Source: Pseudomonas fluorescens (GTDB lineage: Bacteria > Pseudomonadota > Gammaproteobacteria > Pseudomonadales > Pseudomonadaceae). From it: 64,000 nucleotides of DNA. Below, in pieces: positions 44,462 through 53,001 of this stretch (the stretch's first letter is position 1; each line of letters opens with the position of its first letter). Where the stretch lies: NCBI RefSeq assembly GCF_001307275.1, contig NZ_CP012831.1, positions 6,750,501-6,814,500 on the forward strand. Direction: 5' to 3'. A program made the translations under genes and the position numbers. Below the pieces are notes generated by a model. The model saw only the letters and a program-made list of their open reading frames with translations. It ran no database searches and was not told where the DNA came from.

Positions 44462-45484
44462 ATGAGCACATCCAAGATCCTCCGCCTGGGCCTTATCGGC
44501 GCTGGTCGCATGGGCAGTTTTCACGGCCTGACCGCCGCCCGGCACATCCCCGGCGCGTGCCTCGCCGCCATCGCCGATCCTACCCCTGGCCAGGCCGCAC
44601 GCCTGGCAGTAGAACTGGACGTACAGAAGGTCTATGCCGATCCACAGCAATTGCTGGATGACCCGGACATCGACGCCGTGCTGATTGCCGCCCCGGCACG
44701 CAGCCATGCCGAACTGGTGATCAGTGCGGCCCGGGCCGGCAAAGGGGTGTTCTGTGAAAAACCGATGGCCATCACTCTGGACGAAGCTGACCGCGCCATC
44801 GCCGCCGCTGCCGATGCACGAGTGACGCTACAAGTCGGCTTCAACCGCCGTTTTGCCAGAAGTTTCCGCACCGCTCACCTGGACGTCGTTGCCGGCCGGA
44901 TCGGTACGCCACAGCTGCTGCGCTCGCTGACCCGCGACCCGGCGCTGAACAACCCGGCCGCGTCGCCGCAATGGGTGATCTTCCTGGAAACCCTGATCCA
45001 TGACTTCGATACCCTGCGCTACCTGAATCCGGGTGCCGAGGCGGTTGAGGTCTTTGTGATGGCCGATGCCCTGATCGCCCCCGCCTACAAGGACAAGGGC
45101 TTTCTCGACACCGCGGTGGTCACCATCCGTTTCGACAATGGTGCCATCGCCACGGCCGAGGCCAACTTCCAGGCCGTGTATGGCTACGATGTCCGCGGCG
45201 AAGTGTTCGGCAGCGCTGGCATGCTGACCATGGGCAACGTCAACGACTCTGACTTGCTGCGGTACCTGGCCAATGGGGTCCAGGCCGACACCCAGCGCAT
45301 GGACACCGACTTGCTGCGGGATGCCTATGTGGCCGAGCTCAACCACTTCGCCAACTGCGTTCGCAGCGGAGAAAAACCCTTGGCCAGCGGTGAAGACGCG
45401 CGTGCGGCACTGGCCATCGCCCGCGCCTGTATCGAGTCCTTCCAACAGGGCAAGACGGTGCGTGTGCAGGGAGCGCTTTCATGA
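44462..45484 (+). CDS. Gfo/Idh/MocA family oxidoreductase (inositol 2-dehydrogenase-like)
   Basis: ATG 44462 (MSTSKILRLGL) gives 340 residues; ATG 44456 is an alternative two codons upstream. The NAD domain has GLIGAGRMGSFHG, the conserved CEKPMA lysine motif is present, and the catalytic region has the Asp/His pair in TLIHDFDTLRYL. These are IolG-type features: oxidation of a cyclitol or sugar hydroxyl. It is first in a three-gene operon with an Hyi-type isomerase (4-base overlap) and a sugar-binding protein, under a sigma-54 promoter. Confidence 0.88.
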   Translation: MSTSKILRLGLIGAGRMGSFHGLTAARHIPGACLAAIADPTPGQAARLAVELDVQKVYADPQQLLDDPDIDAVLIAAPARSHAELVISAARAGKGVFCEKPMAITLDEADRAIAAAADARVTLQVGFNRRFARSFRTAHLDVVAGRIGTPQLLRSLTRDPALNNPAASPQWVIFLETLIHDFDTLRYLNPGAEAVEVFVMADALIAPAYKDKGFLDTAVVTIRFDNGAIATAEANFQAVYGYDVRGEVFGSAGMLTMGNVNDSDLLRYLANGVQADTQRMDTDLLRDAYVAELNHFANCVRSGEKPLASGEDARAALAIARACIESFQQGKTVRVQGALS

Positions 45485-46272
45485 GTTTCATACCGTTCAA
45501 ACTGGCAGTCAGCGCCGAGATGGTTTTCATCGACCTGCCCTTCATCGAACGGGTCAAACGCATCCATGCGTTGGGCTTCAGCGTCGAGATATGGAACTGG
45601 GCGAGCAAAGACATCCAAGCCCTCGCCGCGACCGGCGCGGACTTCACCTCCATGACCGGCTACCTCTCGGGCAACCTGACCGATCCCGAGGCGATCCGGC
45701 AGCTGCTCGACAGCGCCCAGGAGTCCTTGGCCGTCGCCGCTCAATTGGGTTGCCCGAGCCTGAACCTGCACGGCACCGGCCTGGATGCTCAGGGCTTGCC
45801 GGTCAAACCCGTGGCCCAGGCCACCGGCCGCATGTGGTTGAGCGCCTGCAAGACGCTGGAAAAAATCGCCCGCCTGGGCGAAGACGCGGGTCGGGTATTC
45901 CTGCTGGAAAACCTCAATACCGAAGTCGACCACCCCGGCACGCCGTTCGCCCGCGCTGACGATACCCTGGCGCTGATCGAAGCCGTGGGCAGCCCGCACC
46001 TGAAGATGAACCTGGACCTCTATCACGCGCAGATCGGCGAAGGAAACCTGATCGAACTGATCCAGCGCGCCGGCAACGCCATCGGCGAAATCCAGGTCGC
46101 CGACGTCCCCGGGCGCATGGAGCCCGGCACCGGTGAAATCCACTATCCCGCCATTGCCAGGGCCCTGTTCGGCATGGGATACAGCGGTGTCGTCGGTCTC
46201 GAAGGCTGGGCCAGCGGTGACAGCGAGGTCGCGCTTGAGCGTTTCCGGCAGGCCTTCACGCTTGATGGATAA
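45481..46272 (+). CDS. Hydroxypyruvate isomerase-like TIM-barrel protein
   Basis: 263 residues beginning MSFIPFKLAVSAEMVF. The metal-binding residues of the xylose-isomerase-like barrel are seen in LLENLNTEVDHPG, KMNLDLYHAQIGEG and IQVADVPGRMEPGTGEI, which match Hyi rather than IolE or IolI. The enzyme interconverts hydroxypyruvate and tartronate semialdehyde, or a related keto sugar. ATGA overlap with the dehydrogenase gene implies coupled translation. Confidence 0.87.
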   Translation: MSFIPFKLAVSAEMVFIDLPFIERVKRIHALGFSVEIWNWASKDIQALAATGADFTSMTGYLSGNLTDPEAIRQLLDSAQESLAVAAQLGCPSLNLHGTGLDAQGLPVKPVAQATGRMWLSACKTLEKIARLGEDAGRVFLLENLNTEVDHPGTPFARADDTLALIEAVGSPHLKMNLDLYHAQIGEGNLIELIQRAGNAIGEIQVADVPGRMEPGTGEIHYPAIARALFGMGYSGVVGLEGWASGDSEVALERFRQAFTLDG

Positions 46273-46331
46273 AGCCGCGCCGAATTCAAAACGTGCGGCA
46301 GATTTTCATCTCCTGGTGACGTACAACCCAT

Positions 46332-46347
46332 AACAACAAAAGGAAAA
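46332..46347 (+). promoter_or_regulatory. A-rich Hfq/Crc-type tract before the sugar-binding protein gene
   Basis: AACAACAAAAGGAAAA stands 6 bases before ATG 46353 and includes the Shine-Dalgarno sequence. Confidence 0.6.
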
Positions 46348-46352
46348 TCATC

Positions 46353-47279
46353 ATGCGTCGTTGCACACTGCTTTTCGCCACCCTGCTGTTGCTGTTCAGC
46401 CAATGGGCCGCCGCCGAATACCGCATCGGCGTCAGCATCGCCAGGGTCGACGACAACTTCATGACCTATGTGCGTAACGGCCTGGACGAGGCCGCGAAAA
46501 AGGAAAACGTGCAGATCCAGTTCGAGGACGCCCAAGGCGATGTGGTGCGCCAACTCAACCAGGTCCAAGGTTTTATCAACCAGAAAGTGGATGCGGTCAT
46601 TGTCCTGCCGGTAGACACCTCCGCCACGGCCAACATTACCCGCGCCGCGGTCGAAGCGAAGACGCCACTGGTCTACGTCAACCGTCACCCGGACGAGCGC
46701 ACCTTGCCCAAAGGCGTCGTTACGGTGGCGTCCAATGACATTGAGGCCGGACAACTGCAGATGCGCTACCTGGCCGAAAAGCTCGGAGGCAAGGGCAATC
46801 TGGCGATCATCATGGGCGACCTGGCGCAAAACGCCACCCACGACCGCACCGAAGGCGTCAAACAGGTGCTCAAGGACTATCCCGGTATCAAGATCGTCGA
46901 GCAGCAAAGTGCCGAGTGGCAGCGCAACAAAGGGATGGACCTGACCAGCAACTGGTTGCTGGCCGGCAGTCGGTTTGACGCCATCGTCGCCAACAACGAC
47001 GAGATGGCTATCGGTGCGGCCATGGCCTTGCAGCAGGCCGGCAAAGCCAAGGGCGAGGTCGCAATCGTCGGTATCGACGGCCTGCCCGACGGCCTGGCGG
47101 CGATCAAGCGCGGGATGCTGGTCGCCTCGGTGTTCCAGGACCCCAAGGCCCAGGCGACCAGCGCGGTACAGGCAGCACTCAAGATGATCAAGGGAGAGCC
47201 GGTGGAAACGGACGTCTGGGTGCCCTTTCAGTTGATCAAACCTGAGCAGTTGGCGGTGTTTGAACAACATTACAAATAG
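46353..47279 (+). CDS. Sugar ABC-type periplasmic binding protein (RbsB/IbpA-like)
   Basis: 308 residues with a Sec signal (cut after WAAA). The chain has the type I sugar-binding pattern: YRIGVSIARVDDNFMTYVRNG, VDAVIVLPVDTSA, ANNDEMAIGAAMALQQAG and VGIDGLPDGLAAI. Ribose, inositol or a related polyol is the family ligand. No ATPase or permease follows; the operon ends at a terminator 20 bases on, so partners must be coded elsewhere, or the protein acts as a chemoreceptor ligand-binding partner. Confidence 0.9.
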   Translation: MRRCTLLFATLLLLFSQWAAAEYRIGVSIARVDDNFMTYVRNGLDEAAKKENVQIQFEDAQGDVVRQLNQVQGFINQKVDAVIVLPVDTSATANITRAAVEAKTPLVYVNRHPDERTLPKGVVTVASNDIEAGQLQMRYLAEKLGGKGNLAIIMGDLAQNATHDRTEGVKQVLKDYPGIKIVEQQSAEWQRNKGMDLTSNWLLAGSRFDAIVANNDEMAIGAAMALQQAGKAKGEVAIVGIDGLPDGLAAIKRGMLVASVFQDPKAQATSAVQAALKMIKGEPVETDVWVPFQLIKPEQLAVFEQHYK

Positions 47280-47297
47280 CCTCAGGCGTTAAACAAT

Positions 47298-47335
47298 AAC
47301 GCCGCTGTCCCGACCAGGGATCAGCGGCGTTTGTC
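47298..47335 (+). terminator. Intrinsic terminator of the Gfo/Idh operon
   Basis: AACGCCGCTG and CAGCGGCGTT pair over 9-10 bp around a 14-base loop, followed by TTGT. It stands about 20 bases after the last stop codon. Confidence 0.75.
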
Positions 47336-47473
47336 GTTGTATGAACCGATTGCAACAGCTGCGGGATGAACCTCTTGTTGTGCGCATCAAAGCCGCTGAA
47401 CGCGACGATAAAAGCCAGGCATCTCAGAAAGAACCAATGAAGAAGCCGACTGAGAAAAACGCCCAATGCTCGA

Positions 47474-48736
47474 CTAGAAGTTCAGCGTATAACGAACAAT
47501 GAGGCGGTTTTCGTTTGCGCTGTCGGCGTAGGTCGAGCGATTGGTCGAGTTTCTCCACTGCACGGCGACACCTTTCGCCGGGCCGCCTTGCACAACGTAA
47601 GTAAGGTCAGTCACACGCTCCCACTCTTTCCCCTCTTCGTCTTCCGCTCTCAACGCAGCCGCCTGGCGTGTCGTCAGCACCGTTGGGTCAACATCTTGGC
47701 CGCTCACATACTTGAGGCCGAGGGTAAGTCCGGGAACGCCAACGGCTACGAAGTCGAAGTCATAGCGCGCGAACCAGATACGTTCATTGGGCGCTGTAAA
47801 TGTGCTCGCGAGCGACTCAGCGAACAGATAGGTGTCCGTTCCATTAACAAAGGCGAACGGGGTGTCGCCCCATGCTTTCTGATACCCACCGCCTAAGGTA
47901 TGACCTTGAAGGCTGTAAGCGAAGTAGCTACTCAGTGTCCGATTGTCCACCTCCCCTAAGTTCTTATCTCCGGCTTCTTTCGCATCGAACAGGCGAATGT
48001 CTGCGATAACGCTACCGCGAGTGATGGGTTGGTTCAGCTTCATGCCAAAGAAGTTCGACCGATATAGATCCTCAAGCTGTGCGGCATGCGCACTGAGCGT
48101 CAGCGTGGGTAGAGCCTTATAGTCGAACGCAAGATAGTTGAAGTGATCGGCTTCAATAGCCCGATAGCCAAATGTGGTTAGAGACTCGAAGTCTGTGGAG
48201 TTACGCTGCCTGACGGCATTGACTCTTATCGCCGTAATGGAGAGTGGATCCAGGTCATTGGATACCAGCATGCCGCCGCGAAACACTTGCGGCAGCAGCC
48301 TGCTGTTGTTGCTCCATAGCAGGGGCATCAGCGGGCTGAGCCCGCCTATTTTCATTTCACTTCGCCCCATACGCGCTTTCGCGGTCAAGGTCATCTTTGC
48401 GTATTCGTCTTCGACGTTCCGCTGGGAATCGTAGGCGAGGAGTCCAGAACCCGTTCGATCCGAACTCGAGTCCAGCTTCACACCTAGAAGGCCTTGGGCA
48501 TCGATACCGAAGCCAACCCGGCCTTCAGTGAAGCCTGACTGCAGATTAAGAATGAAACCTTGAGCCCATTCATCCCGCTTCGATTGAGTTGCCCCGTCGT
48601 TTCGGTAATCGCGGTTGTAGTAAAAATTACGGAGTTCCAGACTTCCTTTTGCATCCTTTACGATATCGGCGTATGCGACGGATGCAGGGGAAGCAATAGC
48701 TAAAACCAACCACAGTTTATTGTTTTTGTTCGACAT
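47474..48736 (-). CDS. OprD-family outer-membrane porin
   Basis: ATG 48736 (MSNKNNKLWLVLAIASPASVAYA) gives 420 residues with a clean signal peptide; the longer upstream frame has no signal. Marks are LRNFYYNRDYRND at the mature N-terminus, GFTEGRVGFGIDAQGLLGVKLD, and a C-terminal strand ending NF. OprD barrels import carboxylates, aromatic acids or amino acids. The gene is next to an acyl-CoA ligase and an aromatic-acid transporter, so an organic acid is likely. Base composition is somewhat less GC-rich than its neighbours. Confidence 0.9.
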   Translation of the reverse strand: MSNKNNKLWLVLAIASPASVAYADIVKDAKGSLELRNFYYNRDYRNDGATQSKRDEWAQGFILNLQSGFTEGRVGFGIDAQGLLGVKLDSSSDRTGSGLLAYDSQRNVEDEYAKMTLTAKARMGRSEMKIGGLSPLMPLLWSNNSRLLPQVFRGGMLVSNDLDPLSITAIRVNAVRQRNSTDFESLTTFGYRAIEADHFNYLAFDYKALPTLTLSAHAAQLEDLYRSNFFGMKLNQPITRGSVIADIRLFDAKEAGDKNLGEVDNRTLSSYFAYSLQGHTLGGGYQKAWGDTPFAFVNGTDTYLFAESLASTFTAPNERIWFARYDFDFVAVGVPGLTLGLKYVSGQDVDPTVLTTRQAAALRAEDEEGKEWERVTDLTYVVQGGPAKGVAVQWRNSTNRSTYADSANENRLIVRYTLNF

Positions 48737-48758
48737 TGTGGGCGCCCTTTGTTTTTGT
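48718..48758 (-). promoter_or_regulatory. A-rich Hfq/Crc-type tracts flanking the OprD start
   Basis: Two A-rich runs on the minus strand: CAAAAACAAAGGGC before the ATG and AACAAAAACAATAAA inside the first codons (residues SNKNNK). Placement on both sides of the start codon is common in Hfq/Crc targets. Confidence 0.58.
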
Positions 48759-48882
48759 AGTGTGCATGAGTGCTCACTGCTTGATGGGTGGCAGCGTGTG
48801 AGTTGGATGCGAAACGCTCGATGACGATGCGGTGGAAATATCAACGATTGAGCCCTACCGCCTTGGGCGAAATGAACTCGGC

Positions 48883-50535
48883 TCAACCACTCGATGCTAA
48901 ACGCACAATTGCATCGCGACTGCCGGCTTGTTCTCGCAGAAGAAACTTCTGGATTTTCCCGGTCGCGGTCTTGGGCAACTCCATGAAGATCACTCTGCGA
49001 GGACATTTGAAGCGGGCAAGGCGCGCTTGGCAGAACGCGATCATGTCGGCTTCGGTAGGCCGCTCAGCCCCGCCTTTGAGTTCGATAAACGCGCACGGAA
49101 CCTCGCCCCATATGTCATCAGGCTGCGCGACGACGGCCGCATGCAAAACAGCCGGGTGACAGTGGATGGCCTCTTCAATTTCGACGGACGAGATATTCTC
49201 TCCTCCGGAAATGATGACGTCCTTGCAGCGGTCGGTGATTTGTATATAACCGTTAGGGTGTACCACTGCGACATCACCGGTGTGGAACCAGCCACCTTCA
49301 AAGGCTTTGCGCGTCGCGTTTTCGTTTTTCAGATAACCCATCATCACGGTGTTGCCTTTGAGCAGCAGTTCTCCGGTGGTGTGGCCGTCTTTTGGAACCG
49401 GCTGCAGGGTGTCAGCGTCAGCCACCATCAGGCCCTCAAATCCAGCCGCGCGAGCGCCCTGGCGTACGCGCAAGGCGCCTTGGTCACTTTGCGCGAGCGC
49501 ATTCCAACCGTCCTGCCAGACACAACTGATCGGTGTGCCGGATACTTCGGTAATGCCGTACACGTGGTCAACGTCGAAGCCTAAGGAAACGACGGCATCA
49601 AGCACGGTTGCCGGAGGCGGAGAGCCCGCCGTCAGCACGCGAACCGGCGTTTCAAGCGGGGGACGATCGGCTGAGTTGGCGATCATGGCCATCACAATAG
49701 GTGCCGCGCAGAAGTGATCGACACCCTGGGTATCTATCGCATCGAACACCGCTTCTGCCGAGACCTTTCTCAAACACACGTGGGTGCCAGCAGCGGCAGT
49801 GATAGCCCAGGTAAAACACCAGCCGTTGGCGTGGAACATAGGCAATGTCCACAGGTACCGTGGCGCCCGGGAAAGGGGCCAGTTGGTCATCTGCAGCATG
49901 CTCATGAGATAGGTACCGCGATGGCTGGCCACGACCCCCTTCGGATCGCCTGTGGTGCCGGACGTGTAATTGAGTGCGATGGGCTGCCACTCATCACTGG
50001 GCCACACGCCTTGGAAATCCGGGCTGCCGCGGCCGATAAAGGTTTCGTAGTCGACATCGCCAATGCTGCTGCCCAGGGGCGCCAAGTGATCATTGATGTC
50101 GATGACCACGGGTGGGTGCTCGAGGCGTTCAAGGGCGGCAACGGCGAGCGCCGCAAATTCGCGATCCACCAACAAAAGCTTGCATTCCCCATGACGCAGG
50201 ATGAATGCCACGCCTTCCGCATCGAGGCGGTAGTTGACGGTATTGAGCACCGCGCCGCAAAGCGGCACGCCAAAATGGGCTTCGAGCATGGCAGGGGTGT
50301 TGGGGGACAGGATCGAAACCGTGTCCCCTGCCCCCATGCCCTCGTTGGAAAGCGCACTGGCGAGCCGATAGCAGCGTTCGCGCGTTTGGCGCCACGTTCT
50401 GCGCAGGTCACCATGTACCACGGCGACCCGGTCCGGGTGGACAAGGGCCGCGCGATCCAGAAAACCAAGGGGCGTCAGGGGCAGATAGTTGGCCTTGGAT
50501 TGCTCCAACCCATTCTCGTAGGCACCAGGTTTCAT
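48883..50535 (-). CDS. AMP-dependent acyl-CoA synthetase
   Basis: 550 residues with the adenylate-forming motifs in order: YTSGTTGDPKGV (phosphate loop), YGITEVSGT, GWFHTGDVAV, DRCKDVIISGGENIS and the C-terminal KTATGKIQKF lysine. The length and ending resemble medium-chain or methylmercaptopropionate-type ligases. It activates a carboxylic acid to its CoA thioester. Its start overlaps the nitroreductase stop (ATGA). With an OprD porin and AAHS transporter nearby, it likely acts on an imported acid. Confidence 0.9.
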   Translation of the reverse strand: MKPGAYENGLEQSKANYLPLTPLGFLDRAALVHPDRVAVVHGDLRRTWRQTRERCYRLASALSNEGMGAGDTVSILSPNTPAMLEAHFGVPLCGAVLNTVNYRLDAEGVAFILRHGECKLLLVDREFAALAVAALERLEHPPVVIDINDHLAPLGSSIGDVDYETFIGRGSPDFQGVWPSDEWQPIALNYTSGTTGDPKGVVASHRGTYLMSMLQMTNWPLSRAPRYLWTLPMFHANGWCFTWAITAAAGTHVCLRKVSAEAVFDAIDTQGVDHFCAAPIVMAMIANSADRPPLETPVRVLTAGSPPPATVLDAVVSLGFDVDHVYGITEVSGTPISCVWQDGWNALAQSDQGALRVRQGARAAGFEGLMVADADTLQPVPKDGHTTGELLLKGNTVMMGYLKNENATRKAFEGGWFHTGDVAVVHPNGYIQITDRCKDVIISGGENISSVEIEEAIHCHPAVLHAAVVAQPDDIWGEVPCAFIELKGGAERPTEADMIAFCQARLARFKCPRRVIFMELPKTATGKIQKFLLREQAGSRDAIVRLASSG

Positions 50536-51278
50536 GGTGTTGACTCCTTATTATTGTGATGAAACGTAGTGAACGCGCTCACTGGCTCACGATCAGTCAC
50601 CAACGTATTTTCAATGCTGTTTTCGTCGGCGTAGCCAAGGCTCATTCCGCATACCAGCATCTGTTCGGCGGGAATCTCGAGCGCGTTGGAAATAACCTCG
50701 TGGTACTTCAAAAAGGCTGCCTGTGGGCAGGTATGCAACCCTCTTCCTCGCGCCGCCACCATCACCGCCTGCAAAAACATGCCGTAGTCCAGCAGGCTCC
50801 CCTCCTTGAGCACCCGGTCAATGGTGAACAGCAAACCGACAGGCGCATCGAAGAAACGGTAGTTGCGGCCGTGCTGAGCGTGCATGCGCTGCTTGTCACC
50901 CTTGGCGATGCCCAGCAGGCCATAAAGGTCCCAACCCACTTTCCTGCGCCGGTCCACGTACGGCGATGTCCATTCTCGTGGGTAGTACTCATAGGCGTCT
51001 TCAAGGTCACCGCTGAGCGACGGATCGTTGTCCAGTTCAGCGATAGCCCGTGAAACCTGAGCCTTGGCGGCACCGGTGATTACGTGGACACGCCAAGGCT
51101 GCATATTCACGCCTGTCGCGCAAAAACGGGCGACATCCAGGATCGCCTCGATTTCTTCCCGTGGTACAGGCGTGGGCAGATATGCCCGAATGCTGCGTCG
51201 TGAAGCGATCGCCCAATCAATCGTCTGGCTAAGTAGCTCAGCTGGTACTGGCGGCTGGGATAAGCGGTTCATTTTCAT
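50532..51278 (-). CDS. Nitroreductase-family FMN protein
   Basis: 248 residues with the nitroreductase pattern: AIASRRSIRAYLPTPVP near the N-terminus (FMN-binding SRRSIR), GVNMQPWRVHVI, and the C-terminal VCGMSLGYADENS with its conserved GxxxGY. The family reduces nitro groups, quinones or enones with NAD(P)H. It is translationally coupled to the acyl-CoA synthetase, which suggests a reductive step such as double-bond or nitro reduction in an acid pathway. The specific substrate is unknown. ATG 51272 is an alternative start. Confidence 0.88.
   Translation of the reverse strand: MKMNRLSQPPVPAELLSQTIDWAIASRRSIRAYLPTPVPREEIEAILDVARFCATGVNMQPWRVHVITGAAKAQVSRAIAELDNDPSLSGDLEDAYEYYPREWTSPYVDRRRKVGWDLYGLLGIAKGDKQRMHAQHGRNYRFFDAPVGLLFTIDRVLKEGSLLDYGMFLQAVMVAARGRGLHTCPQAAFLKYHEVISNALEIPAEQMLVCGMSLGYADENSIENTLVTDREPVSAFTTFHHNNKESTP
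50544..50556 (-). promoter_or_regulatory. A-rich tract at the acyl-CoA synthetase start
   Basis: CAATAATAAGGAG on the minus strand lies within the end of the nitroreductase gene and ends in the ribosome-binding site of the ligase at 50535. Confidence 0.5.
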
Positions 51279-51321
51279 GCCTTATGGCTTACAGATTCGG
51301 GTACAGGGGATACGCAACGCT

Positions 51322-52665
51322 TCAGGGAGTGAGGGCCGCTGCCTTTCGAACGTGTGTAGAGTCAGCGCGCGACTGATTGATCAGGGTGACCGCGGCCGCG
51401 CCAATCAGGCCAGCCAGGCTGATGGCCATGAAGTTTTTCTCGAGCGGCAGGTTCAATGACACCAGCCAGCCGATAAGAACAGGGGCAACGATGGCGCCGA
51501 TTCGACCGACCCCCGACGCAAAGCCCACGCCAGTCGAACGAATCGTTGAGGGGTAGAAATCACCCGCATAGGCATAGGCCAGCAACTGGGTACCCAAGGT
51601 GGACGCCCCGACAACGAATACCACCGGAAACAATAGCGTCGTTGAGCGCGTATAGCCCAAGACAGTCAGCGCAATGGCGCCCACGATGTAGAAACCGACC
51701 AGCACGTGCTTGATGTTGAGCTTGTCGCTCAGCCAGCCACCACCAATAGCACCCACGATGGCGCCCACGTTGAACACGATCACAAAATTCAACGCCGAGC
51801 CCAGGCTGAAACCAGCCATCGCCATCAGCTTGGTCAGCCACGAGTTAAGGGCGTAGACCATAAACAAGCCAGTCATGAACGCCGCCCAGATCATCACCGT
51901 GCTGAAACCCCGGCCCTCCTTGAACAGGTGCCGAACGGGTGCCTGCTGTTTATCCAGGACCGCAGCGTTGCCCACCATCACGGTGTTCTCGTCGATCTGG
52001 AGCGTCGGGTCTATTTTGCGTGCGATAGCCCGCAGTTCCTCCTGACGGCCGGTTTTGAGCAGATAACCGATGGACTCTGGCATGGTCTTCAGGATCAGGG
52101 GGATCAGCAGTACAGGCAGCAGTGCTACATAAAACACCCACTGCCAGCCGTAGCTCTCAATGAGCTGCTTGCCAGTGAGCGCCACCAGAATACCGCCTAC
52201 GGAGTAGCCCGCGAAAACCAGGGTCACCAGGCGCGTGCGAAGTTTGAGCGGGGAAAACTCCCCCATCTGCGCTGTACAAATGGGCAGTACACCGCCAATA
52301 CCAAGGCCGGCGACAAAGCGAGAGATGCTGAAACTGATAGGGTCGCTGGTCAGCCCTGCCGCGGCGGTAAAAATGCTGAACAGCGCTACGCAGATGGCGA
52401 TCATTTTCGGCCGGCCAATACGGTCCGCCAGCGTGCCAAGAAAAATTGCGCCAAGCATCGTTCCAAAGAGTGCAGCACCGGCCATGACGCCGGCGCTGGT
52501 CGGATCGATGTTCATGTCTTTCATGATTGCCGGAAGAGCAGCGCCGACGACGGCGAGGTCATAGCCATCGATGATCAGAATGAGCACACACCAAAAAAGT
52601 ATGAGCCCATGGAAGCGGTTGAACGTTGAGTCCACCGCAAGTGCATAAACATTTACCGGCTGCAT
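51322..52665 (-). CDS. AAHS-family MFS transporter (aromatic acid/H+ symporter)
   Basis: ATG 52665 follows GAAGGAGACACAC; 447 residues. DGYDLAVVGAALP in helix 1 and LADRIGRPKMI in the loop between helices 2 and 3 are hallmarks of the BenK/PcaK/MhbT branch. It should import an aromatic or related carboxylic acid with protons. The gene precedes the nitroreductase and ligase on the same strand, so the three probably form one unit; a strong A-rich tract precedes it. Confidence 0.9.
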   Translation of the reverse strand: MQPVNVYALAVDSTFNRFHGLILFWCVLILIIDGYDLAVVGAALPAIMKDMNIDPTSAGVMAGAALFGTMLGAIFLGTLADRIGRPKMIAICVALFSIFTAAAGLTSDPISFSISRFVAGLGIGGVLPICTAQMGEFSPLKLRTRLVTLVFAGYSVGGILVALTGKQLIESYGWQWVFYVALLPVLLIPLILKTMPESIGYLLKTGRQEELRAIARKIDPTLQIDENTVMVGNAAVLDKQQAPVRHLFKEGRGFSTVMIWAAFMTGLFMVYALNSWLTKLMAMAGFSLGSALNFVIVFNVGAIVGAIGGGWLSDKLNIKHVLVGFYIVGAIALTVLGYTRSTTLLFPVVFVVGASTLGTQLLAYAYAGDFYPSTIRSTGVGFASGVGRIGAIVAPVLIGWLVSLNLPLEKNFMAISLAGLIGAAAVTLINQSRADSTHVRKAAALTP

Positions 52666-52673
52666 AGTGTGTC

Positions 52674-52695
52674 TCCTTCGATCTTGTTTTTGTTG
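52674..52695 (-). promoter_or_regulatory. A-rich Hfq/Crc-type tract before the AAHS transporter
   Basis: AACAAAAACAAGATCGAAGGAG on the minus strand leads into the ribosome-binding site (landmarks AACAAAAACAAG and GAAGGAG). The rest of the 336-base gap up to 53001 shows no gene. Confidence 0.6.
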
Positions 52696-53001
52696 GTGAA
52701 GTGCACATGTCCCTGCGTCACGAGGCGCATGGTCGTGGTTGCGGTCGGGGAGAAGACACACCGGTTCGACAATCGGCGGCTTGCTTGATCGACGCGCACC
52801 CTGGGATTACCTGGTTCGCATCGTAGGAGTTGGGTTGGCTGTGGCCTATGCCCTACGGCATCGTTTTGCGTGACCGTTTTGGACAGTCGTGGCCGCCTGA
52901 CACGTCGGGGCGGTGCTGGCGTGGAAGAACCGAGGGTTCAGGTCGGGAAACGAGTTGCGGTTTTCAAGGAAACTCTTGCGCGCGAACACATGCAGGGCTG
53001 T

